A DNA stretch of 5,090 bases from Betaproteobacteria bacterium. Its GTDB lineage: Bacteria; Pseudomonadota; Gammaproteobacteria; Burkholderiales; Burkholderiaceae_E. Under the pieces are notes generated by a model. The model made no database searches. It was not told the origin of the DNA and saw nothing but the letters and a program-made list of their open reading frames with translations. Below are positions 1-5,090 of the stretch, piece after piece (within the stretch, counting starts at the first letter, position 1; the number at the start of each line of letters is the position of its first letter). The DNA lies in contig VGHV01000208.1 in the NCBI GenBank assembly GCA_016868095.1, positions 1 to 5,090 on the forward strand, in the 5' to 3' direction. Position numbers and translations under genes: made by a program.

Positions 1-641
1 CCGACGATGGCTTTCTTGAGGGTTTGCAGGCAATTTGTCGCGACGATGGCGCCTTACTGATTTTCGATGAGGTCATGAGTGGCTTTCGTGTGGCCTTGGG
101 CGGCGCTCAGGAAGTCACCGGTATCACGCCCGACCTATCTGCCTTTGGCAAGGTTATCGGTGGTGGCATGCCCGTCGGAGCATTTGGTGGACCAGCCTCG
201 GTCATGGAACATATGGCACCGCTTGGGACAGTGTATCAGGCGGGTACCTTATCGGGTAATCCGATTGCCATGGCAGCAGGTCTTGCAACACTCGATCTCA
301 TTGCTGAGCCTGGCTTTTTCGCAGATCTATCTGAGAAAACAACAAGGCTCATAAAAGGGCTGATCGCAGCTGCAGCCAAACACCGGGTTGCCTTTAGTGC
401 GCGCAGCGTTGGTGGCATGGCAGGTATGTACTTTATGTCGCAGGCACCGAAGAATTTTGCAGACATCCAGACTCAGGACAGTGAAGCCTTTAAGCGCTTT
501 TTTCACCGCATGCTTGAGGAGGGAATCTATTTTCCGCCTTCAACAGTTGAGGCCTTTTTCACCTCGTCGGCGCTTAGCGAGGCGGACATCGCTTTCACCC
601 TTGAGGCTGCCGACAGGGCTTTTGCAGCAGAAGCCGCCTAG
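1..641 (+). CDS. hemL: Glutamate-1-semialdehyde 2,1-aminomutase, C-terminal half (5' end outside window)
   Basis: PLP-dependent cytosolic enzyme that converts glutamate-1-semialdehyde to 5-aminolevulinate, the last step of the C5 route to heme and other tetrapyrroles. The frame is open from the left edge (first complete codon at 3) to a TAG at 639-641, giving about 212 residues against roughly 430 for the family, so half the protein lies upstream. Visible hallmarks are '[11 protein letters not shown]', whose Asp (codon 66-68) should contact the PLP pyridine nitrogen; '[17 protein letters not shown]', whose Lys (codon 150-152) should form the Schiff base; and '[20 protein letters not shown]'. 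The C-terminus ('EGIYFPPS...[14 protein letters not shown]') is also typical. TTG at 24 is internal, because homology continues upstream of it. It converges on fabI, and its last codons run into the 23-bp repeat array, whose first CCTAGG contains the stop codon. Identification is firm; regulation cannot be seen. Confidence 0.96.
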   Translation, partial: DDGFLEGLQAICRDDGALLIFDEVMSGFRVALGGAQEVTGITPDLSAFGKVIGGGMPVGAFGGPASVMEHMAPLGTVYQAGTLSGNPIAMAAGLATLDLIAEPGFFADLSEKTTRLIKGLIAAAAKHRVAFSARSVGGMAGMYFMSQAPKNFADIQTQDSEAFKRFFHRMLEEGIYFPPSTVEAFFTSSALSEADIAFTLEAADRAFAAEAA

Positions 642-728
642 GCATCCCCGCCGATGGCGCCTAGGCATCCCAGCCGATGGTGCCTGGATATCCCCGCCGA
701 TGCCCCCTAGGTATCGCCTCCGATGCCG
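637..728. repeat. Four tandem copies of a 23-bp repeat at the hemL/fabI convergent junction
   Basis: Four contiguous copies with no spacer occupy 637-659, 660-682, 683-705 and 706-728. Each starts with CCTAGG (CCTGGA in copy 3), continues with a YATC-type core and holds an invariant CCGATG near its end. By hand alignment to copy 1, copy 2 differs at 2 of 23 positions, copy 3 at 5 and copy 4 at 4. The array covers the whole 65-bp gap between the two genes plus the hemL stop and the last six codons and stop of fabI. The palindromic CCTAGG puts TAG on both strands. The following bases (CTGGCAACCC, 729-738) may be a decayed fragment of another copy, but this is weak. Function is unknown. There is no T-tract, so it is not a classical intrinsic terminator, although copy 2 can form a short imperfect stem (GGCATC 664-669 with GGTGCC 679-684). 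Confidence 0.93.
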
Positions 729-1498
729 CTGGCAACCCAATGAAAACCACCGTCAACGTAAAGGATCTCACCGGTCATAGCGCGAGATAGATCTGAAAGC
801 AAGAACGAAGCGACATGGCCTACGTCTTCGATGTCGATATTGCGCCGAATCGGTGCGTTTTGCTGTACGTGTTCTAGAATCTTAGAAAAGCCCTTAATGC
901 CGCTGGCTGCAAGGGTTTTGATCGGACCCGCCGAGATCGCGTTGACCCGCACGCCACGGGGGCCCAGCGAAGCGGCGAGGTACCGGACTCCGGCTTCAAG
1001 GCTAGCTTTTGCCAATCCCATGGTGTTGTAATTGGGGACCATACGCTCGGCACCGAGATAGGAGAGAGTGACCACCGAGGCAGGTCCCTGCGATAAAAGT
1101 TGCTGGGCCTGCTTACACACAGCAATTAAGCTGTATGAGGAGATATCATGGGCAATTCGGAAGGCTTCTCGAGATGCGCCTTCCAAAAAGTCACCCGCAA
1201 TCGCTTCGCGGGGGGCATAAGCGATGGCGTGTACCAAACCATCGAGCCTATCCCAATCGCCCGCCAATGCGGAAAATAGTTTGGCGATTGCGTCATCGTC
1301 GCTCACGTCACAGGGATAGACTCGATTGCTACCAAGCGTATTGGCAAGATCCTTAATACGTTGTTCAAAACGTTCATTTTGGTAAGTGAAAGCCAATGTT
1401 GCACCCTGTTCAAAGCAGGATTTGGCAATGCCATAAGCGATAGAACGATTTGACAAAACGCCCATAATCAAGATTTTCTTGCCCTGCAACAATCCCAT
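707..1498 (-). CDS. fabI: Enoyl-[acyl-carrier-protein] reductase (NADH), FabI type
   Basis: Cytosolic enzyme that reduces trans-2-enoyl-ACP to acyl-ACP with NAD(P)H, the last step of each fatty-acid elongation cycle; the family acts as a homotetramer. The 263-residue length matches the family. It begins with the Rossmann segment 'GKKILIMGVLSNRSIAYGIA' (residues 6-25). Catalytic residues are Tyr147 ('TLSYLGAER'), Tyr157 ('YNTMGLAK') and Lys164, corresponding to Tyr146, Tyr156 and Lys163 of E. coli FabI. 'VNAISAGPIKTLAASGI' follows at 185-201, and the cofactor-side end 'GEILYVDGGF' at 243-252. Residue 93 is Ala ('HAIAYAP') where E. coli has Gly. The ATG start is supported by GGGAG six bases upstream on the minus strand and by N-terminal alignment. 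The last six residues (GIGGDT) and the TAG stop are encoded inside the fourth copy of the tandem repeat. The gene is divergent from the transporter operon and convergent with hemL. Identification is very firm. Confidence 0.97.
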   Translation of the reverse strand: MGLLQGKKILIMGVLSNRSIAYGIAKSCFEQGATLAFTYQNERFEQRIKDLANTLGSNRVYPCDVSDDDAIAKLFSALAGDWDRLDGLVHAIAYAPREAIAGDFLEGASREAFRIAHDISSYSLIAVCKQAQQLLSQGPASVVTLSYLGAERMVPNYNTMGLAKASLEAGVRYLAASLGPRGVRVNAISAGPIKTLAASGIKGFSKILEHVQQNAPIRRNIDIEDVGHVASFLLSDLSRAMTGEILYVDGGFHWVASGIGGDT

Positions 1499-1504
1499 AA
1501 AACA

Positions 1505-1509
1505 CTCCC
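1505..1509 (-). promoter_or_regulatory. Shine-Dalgarno of fabI
   Basis: Read on the minus strand this is GGGAG followed by six bases (TGTTTT) and the fabI ATG. It fits the anti-SD well at normal spacing and fixes the fabI start at 1498. No convincing -35/-10 pair for fabI was found further upstream, so its promoter is not called. Confidence 0.75.
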
Positions 1510-1558
1510 AGGTAGACTTTTTTGAGCGCTAGTTGATCATGCTCACCAAGCATACCCT

Positions 1559-1595
1559 GCTTAAGGCGCCATGACATTAGCTTGCATCCTTAAGC
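1559..1595. repeat. 8-bp perfect inverted repeat in the divergent fabI/transporter intergenic region
   Basis: GCTTAAGG (1559-1566) is the exact reverse complement of CCTTAAGC (1588-1595), with 21 bp between the arms. The arm centres are about 29 bp apart, close to three helical turns. Each arm contains the self-palindromic CTTAAG. The right arm falls inside the spacer of the candidate transporter promoter, and the element sits between two divergent genes, so it could be an operator. That role is inference; with a palindromic core, chance occurrence is quite possible. Confidence 0.35.
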
Positions 1596-1609
1596 CTTAG
1601 CGATAAACT
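1582..1609 (+). promoter_or_regulatory. Weak candidate sigma-70 promoter for the ABC transporter operon
   Basis: TTGCAT (1582-1587) as -35 and TAAACT (1604-1609) as -10 are separated by 16 bp. Each is a partial match to consensus (3 of 6 and 4 of 6 positions). The transcript would begin near 1616, about 30 bases before the TTG start and just ahead of its ribosome binding site, which is a sensible leader length. The remainder of the gap 1499-1647 shows nothing clearer. This is a by-eye candidate only. Confidence 0.25.
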
Positions 1610-1636
1610 CTCGCCGATTGGTTTTCTTTTTAGTGC

Positions 1637-1642
1637 AAGGAG
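1637..1642 (+). promoter_or_regulatory. Shine-Dalgarno that sets the TTG start of the binding-protein gene
   Basis: AAGGAG lies five bases before TTG at 1648. It is a near-ideal anti-SD match, while the in-frame TTG at 1618 has no comparable site upstream. This favours 1648 as the start even though the codon is a rare initiator. Confidence 0.75.
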
Positions 1643-1647
1643 TTCAC

Positions 1648-3474
1648 TTGGCAAGACATGGCTTTCGCCGACCTCTGATCATCCAAAGACGACTCTTGGG
1701 ATGGCTTTTCTTGTTGATGGGCTGCTTACAAATGCTTTCGCCCACTCACTCGCTGGCAGCTTCGAATCCGGCTGACCCCAAGAAGGTCTTAAGAATTGCG
1801 TTCCCAAGTGCGGACTCAGGGTTTGATCCTGTTCGGGTCAATGATCTTTATTCCAATACGGTTACCCATGCGCTTTTTCACACCCTGGTCACTTGGGACT
1901 GGATGGCAAAGCCAGCAAAGCTCGTGCCCTATGCGGCCGAAACCATGCCTGAGGTCAGCGAAGACGGCACGACTTATACGTTTCGGATTAGAAAGGGCCT
2001 TCTTTTTACACCCGATACTGCTTTCAAGGGTAAACGTCGCGAACTAACGGCGCAAGACTTTGCCTACACCCTGAAACGCCACGCTGATCCGAAGAGTCGA
2101 TCACCACAATTATCGGATCTCGAAGACAAGATCCTTGGATTTGCCGAGGCGAATCGTGCGGCAGTGAGTTCGGGTCGGTTTGACTACGACGCAGATATTC
2201 CGGGTATTCAGGTTTTAGATCGGTATAGCTTGCGCATAAAACTCATACGAAGAGAACGAAATTTTTTGACCCTGCTTGCCAACCCTTATGCTGGCGGTAT
2301 GGCTCGCGAAGTAGTCGAGCACTATGGCCATGAGGCCGTCATGTCAAATCCGGTTGGAACCGGCCCCTACAAGATCGAAAAGTGGGTTCGCGGCTCCAAA
2401 ATTATTTTGGCTGCTAATCCTGATTTCCCAGCGTTTACATGGGATTTTGAGGCTTCAGCCGACGATGAGGCCGATAAGCGCGTAGCCGCCCAAATGAAAG
2501 GGCGGAAGATGCCTCAAATCGGCAAGGTTGAAATTAGCATTATCGAAGAGCCGCAATCGGCATGGCTTGCATTTAGCAGTAAGTCGATCGACAGCATTTG
2601 GGTTCCGCCGTCCTTTATTGAAAAGGCACTCGATGCGAATAATCGCTTACTTCCGAGTTGGACCGAGCAGGCTGTCGGCATGTATCGATCGGTTGAGCCT
2701 GATATACGTTACCAATTCTTTAATTTAAAAGATCCGGTAATCGGAGGATACAGCAAGGAAAAGATCGCGCTTCGGCGAGCCATTATTTTGGGCTATGACG
2801 TCGATGAAGAAATCAGGGTAATCAGAAAGAATCAAGCGGTCAAAGCGGAGCAAATGGTCGCACCTGTCATTCCAGGCCACGATCCTAATTATCGGAGCAT
2901 TGTTCGCTATGATCCAGGGCTTGCAAATGCGCTGCTCGATCAATTCAACTATCGCAAGGGGGCCGATGGTTATCGGAGCCTGCCTGATGGTAAACCGCTT
3001 GTCTTCACCATTTTCTCAACGACCAACTCCATTGATAGAGAGCGCGATGAGCTGTGGAAGCGATCGATGGATCGGATCGGTATTCGCCTTGAGGTCAAAA
3101 AGGATAAGTTTCCCGAACTATTGAAGCAGGGTAAACAATGTGCGATTCCCTCCTGGGCACTTGGCTGGACTCGCTCCTCGGAATCAGAGTTTGTGATGAA
3201 GCTTTTGTCGTCAAAGACAATTGGGCAGAATAATTATGCTTGCTTCGAATCAAAAGAATACGACCAGTATTTTGAGGACTTAAAGCGTTTGCCTGACGGG
3301 CCAGAGCGGATCAGAGTGTTGCATAATATGTATCGATTGATGGAGGTTTATGGGGTCTTAGGCCTTAGCTCAACTTCGATTGCTACACGTTTGCACCACC
3401 CCTGGGTTGAAGGCTACCGCAAGCATCCTTTGCTGCTGTCAGACTTTCACCTGATGGATATTCGTAAGCCTTAA
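1648..3474 (+). CDS. ABC transporter periplasmic solute-binding protein, family 5 (peptide/nickel type)
   Basis: Periplasmic or membrane-anchored receptor that would capture a peptide-like solute and deliver it to the two permeases encoded next. From the TTG at 1648 it has 608 residues, somewhat longer than typical DppA/OppA (about 510-540). Residues 1-37 look like an export signal: a basic start (RR at 7-8 and 14-15), a hydrophobic core at 16-31 and a likely signal peptidase I site after Ala37 (S-L-A|A-S). 'LMGC' at 23-26 is an alternative, imperfect lipobox. Family-5 features include 'LRIAFPSADSGFDP' (48-61), 'MPEVSEDGTTYTFRIRKGLLF' split around residues 100-120, and 'NPVGTGPYKIEKW' (234-246). 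Near the C-terminus are 'LPDGPERIRVL' and 'HHPWVEGYR'. The mature part has Cys498 and Cys532, which could pair. Substrate cannot be deduced: dipeptides, oligopeptides or other solutes are all possible. Large family-5 proteins of this style occur in betaproteobacteria. The family call is firm; the specificity is open. Confidence 0.9.
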   Translation: MARHGFRRPLIIQRRLLGWLFLLMGCLQMLSPTHSLAASNPADPKKVLRIAFPSADSGFDPVRVNDLYSNTVTHALFHTLVTWDWMAKPAKLVPYAAETMPEVSEDGTTYTFRIRKGLLFTPDTAFKGKRRELTAQDFAYTLKRHADPKSRSPQLSDLEDKILGFAEANRAAVSSGRFDYDADIPGIQVLDRYSLRIKLIRRERNFLTLLANPYAGGMAREVVEHYGHEAVMSNPVGTGPYKIEKWVRGSKIILAANPDFPAFTWDFEASADDEADKRVAAQMKGRKMPQIGKVEISIIEEPQSAWLAFSSKSIDSIWVPPSFIEKALDANNRLLPSWTEQAVGMYRSVEPDIRYQFFNLKDPVIGGYSKEKIALRRAIILGYDVDEEIRVIRKNQAVKAEQMVAPVIPGHDPNYRSIVRYDPGLANALLDQFNYRKGADGYRSLPDGKPLVFTIFSTTNSIDRERDELWKRSMDRIGIRLEVKKDKFPELLKQGKQCAIPSWALGWTRSSESEFVMKLLSSKTIGQNNYACFESKEYDQYFEDLKRLPDGPERIRVLHNMYRLMEVYGVLGLSSTSIATRLHHPWVEGYRKHPLLLSDFHLMDIRKP

Positions 3475-3476
3475 CG

Positions 3477-4415
3477 ATGGCTGCTTATGTCATTCGAAGG
3501 CTCTGGCAGATGGTGCCAACCATGGCTGGGGTCATCTTACTGGTGTTTTTCTTATTCAATTGGGTTGGTGGCGACCCTGCTTATGTACTTGCCGGTTTGT
3601 TTTCAAGCCAGGAACAAATCGCAAGTATTCGCAAAGAACTCGGCCTTGATGAGCCGATGCTGGTGCAATTGCTTATTTTTGTTAAGCAAGTGCTCAGCTT
3701 CGACTTTGGCAGCAGTTGGACCACTGGTGAAAAAGTTTCTCAAATTTTTGCCACTCGATTGCCCGCATCGCTGACGGTGGTAGGTCCTTTGCTGATCATT
3801 GAGACCATCATCGGCGTGGTCATTGCTGTTGCTGTTTCGTGGGTACGAGGATCTTGGATTGATCGAAGTGTCATGATTCTTTGCACAACAGGCATGTCGA
3901 TCAGTATTCTAGTATTTATTATTGTCGGGCAGTATTTGCTGGCCTACCGACTTAACTGGTTTCCGGTACAGGGCTGGGGAGAGTCATTCACCACCAATCT
4001 ATTGGTATACGCACCTCTACCTATTTTGCTCGGTTTAGTAGTGAGTATTGCGCCTAATACCCGCCTGTTTCGGAGCTTCATACTCGATGAGATCGATCAG
4101 GATTATGTGCGTACAGCAAGAGCAAAGGGCATGAATGAGGCAAGGGTTATGTTCATCCACGTGCTGCGCAATGCGATGATTCCTGTCATCACCTTTGTCA
4201 TTTCTAATTTGCCTGGCTTATTGCTTGGCGCATTTTTGCTCGAACGATTTTTCGGTATCCCCGGTGTAGGGCGCGAGATTATCTTGGCTGTCGAGCGCAG
4301 CGACTTTCCAGTCATCAAGGCCGTGACCGTTTATGTTGCACTTGCGACCATGGTTTTTAATCTCATCGGCGACTTGCTTTATCGCCTTGCCGATCCGAGG
4401 ATTCAATTGCGATGA
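3477..4415 (+). CDS. ABC transporter permease, DppB/OppB-like
   Basis: Inner-membrane subunit of a binding-protein-dependent importer that pairs with the DppC-like protein encoded next to form the translocation path. The 312 residues match the family. The start 'YVIRRLWQMVPTMAGVILLVFF' region (4-25), the 'GGDPA' motif after TM1 (31-35) and 'IRKELGLDEP' (51-60) are classic for DppB/OppB. Six membrane segments are apparent at about 10-29, 99-121, 132-154, 177-193, 234-255 and 281-303. The cytoplasmic EAA-type loop that docks on the ATPase is 'DYVRTARAKGMNEARV' (209-224) onward. 'FGIPGVGREI' (259-268) and the ending 'YRLADPRIQL' are also typical. The ATG begins two bases after the binding-protein stop with only a poor Shine-Dalgarno, which suggests translational coupling. 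Its TGA overlaps the next ATG. Family is certain; substrate is unknown. Confidence 0.95.
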   Translation: MAAYVIRRLWQMVPTMAGVILLVFFLFNWVGGDPAYVLAGLFSSQEQIASIRKELGLDEPMLVQLLIFVKQVLSFDFGSSWTTGEKVSQIFATRLPASLTVVGPLLIIETIIGVVIAVAVSWVRGSWIDRSVMILCTTGMSISILVFIIVGQYLLAYRLNWFPVQGWGESFTTNLLVYAPLPILLGLVVSIAPNTRLFRSFILDEIDQDYVRTARAKGMNEARVMFIHVLRNAMIPVITFVISNLPGLLLGAFLLERFFGIPGVGREIILAVERSDFPVIKAVTVYVALATMVFNLIGDLLYRLADPRIQLR

Positions 4416-5090
4416 GCGCACATGCTGAGCAAGGCAAGGGCGTTTGGGCGCTTGCATTTAGGCGTTTCCTTGCCGATCGTTTCGGTGTGACAAGCGCCGT
4501 GCTTGTGGTGTTGGGTTTATTGCTGGTGCTTGCGAGTTTGTCGGGTCTTGTGGCCTCGCAATGGAGTGCCGAGGTAGCGATTGGCCACGCGCCGCCGCAT
4601 TGGTTTAAGAAGCAACCTTCAGAGCCTGCGGGAGGGGTTGACAGTCGTTCGGGTTTGGATAAGGCTGCCTCGTTGAATAAGCAGAAGACAGACACGCCAA
4701 CACCCACTGATGTGTTGGATCCTATCGAATCGGAGATGAGGCAACTTGGCGCTTACAGTACGCTAAAGAGCGGCATCTCGCCGTCTCTGACAGATGTTCA
4801 AGATCCTATAGCTAATGAATTCGCTGCGGCAAGCAAAAAGCTCGGTCAGCAGCGTATTGTTCCAATGGCTGAGCGTGCTCAATCCACTCCCTGGGGCGCG
4901 GACAAGTGGGGGCGTGATGTGCTTGATAAGACGATCAAGGGTGCTGAGACAAGCATCCTAGTCGGGCTTTGTGCAGCATTAATGGCGACTCTCATTGGGA
5001 GTTTGCTGGGGGCATTTTCTGGTTGGTATGGTGGTTGGGTCGACGATATAAGCAATTGGATTTATAACGTATTTAACGCTATACCGGGTA
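4412..5090 (+). CDS. ABC transporter permease, DppC/OppC-like, N-terminal part (3' end outside window)
   Basis: Second inner-membrane subunit of the importer. The frame opens at ATG 4412, overlapping the previous stop as ATGA, and stays open to the right edge (226 complete codons), so it is truncated by the window. A weak GAGG (4397-4400) lies 11 bases upstream; coupling to the previous gene is likely. TM1 spans about residues 27-48. The family's periplasmic-side signature appears as 'TPWGADKWGRDVLDKTIKGA' (159-178, compare G-T-D-x-x-G-R-D-V-L in DppC), followed by TM2 (about 182-204), 'GWYGGWVDD' (204-212) and the start of the next segment. Between TM1 and the signature lie about 110 polar residues (50-158), longer than the loop of E. 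coli DppC but not unlike that of YejE. The EAA loop and remaining membrane segments would be downstream. Subfamily and substrate cannot be assigned. Confidence 0.92.
   Translation, partial: MSAHAEQGKGVWALAFRRFLADRFGVTSAVLVVLGLLLVLASLSGLVASQWSAEVAIGHAPPHWFKKQPSEPAGGVDSRSGLDKAASLNKQKTDTPTPTDVLDPIESEMRQLGAYSTLKSGISPSLTDVQDPIANEFAAASKKLGQQRIVPMAERAQSTPWGADKWGRDVLDKTIKGAETSILVGLCAALMATLIGSLLGAFSGWYGGWVDDISNWIYNVFNAIPG

Noticed and set aside
642..706. Bidirectional intrinsic terminator between hemL and fabI
   Set aside because: Only short, imperfect GC stems can be drawn and neither strand has a T-tract after them, so a classical terminator is not supported.
637..728. CRISPR-like array
   Set aside because: The 23-bp units abut with no spacers and diverge from one another, and no cas genes are present; it is a simple tandem repeat.
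540..740. Minus-strand 66-codon open frame across the repeats
   Set aside because: Its sequence is low-complexity translation of the tandem repeat and hemL antisense, with no family resemblance and no evident ribosome binding site.
388..780. Plus-strand 130-codon open frame overlapping hemL, repeats and fabI 3' end
   Set aside because: It is Arg-rich out-of-frame translation of hemL and antisense fabI, and both of those genes are certain.
1539..1553. Small hairpin ATGCT-CACCA-AGCAT in the intergenic region
   Set aside because: A 5-bp stem that cannot be extended and has no T-tract is easily explained by chance.
1654..1710. Twin-arginine (Tat) signal on the binding protein
   Set aside because: RR pairs occur at residues 7-8 and 14-15, but the surrounding residues do not fit the S/T-R-R-x-F-L-K pattern, and family-5 receptors normally use the Sec route.
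4363..4707. Minus-strand 114-codon open frame opposite the second permease start
   Set aside because: The plus strand there encodes a clear DppC-like permease with ATGA coupling; the antisense product has no recognisable features.

Overview
The window looks like an ordinary chromosomal segment of a betaproteobacterium, most likely in or near the Burkholderiales. The grounds are that the FabI protein has the betaproteobacterial-type 'PREAIAGDFL' stretch after its active-site loop, and that the large family-5 solute-binding protein plus DppB/DppC-type permeases resemble transporters I know from that group. Base composition is moderate (roughly half G+C by eye). I see no mobile elements, phage genes, tRNA or rRNA genes, or CRISPR array. 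Genus and species cannot be named from the sequence alone.

Layout from left to right: (1) the C-terminal half of hemL (glutamate-1-semialdehyde aminomutase, + strand), cut by the left edge and ending at 641; (2) a short convergent junction built from four head-to-tail 23-bp repeats (637-728); (3) fabI (NADH-type enoyl-ACP reductase, - strand, 707-1498); (4) a divergent intergenic region of about 150 bp holding an 8-bp inverted repeat and a weak candidate promoter; (5) the beginning of a peptide-type ABC importer operon on the + strand: a family-5 periplasmic binding protein (1648-3474, TTG start), a DppB-like permease (3477-4415) 2 nt downstream, and a DppC-like permease (4412 to the right edge, incomplete) joined by an ATGA overlap. 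The ATPase genes that such importers need are not visible and probably lie downstream.

How the genes work together: the three transporter genes are packed so tightly that they must be cotranscribed and probably translationally coupled. They would form a binding-protein-dependent importer for a peptide-like solute whose identity cannot be read here. hemL (tetrapyrrole synthesis by the C5 route) and fabI (fatty-acid elongation) are housekeeping genes with no evident functional tie to the importer or to each other; they simply converge on the repeat array.

The most unusual structure is that array. Its palindromic CCTAGG ends supply the TAG stop codons of both converging genes, and because the outer copies lie 69 bp apart, each also gives the opposite gene an in-frame backup stop. 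I did not find evidence for a wholly new multi-gene system.
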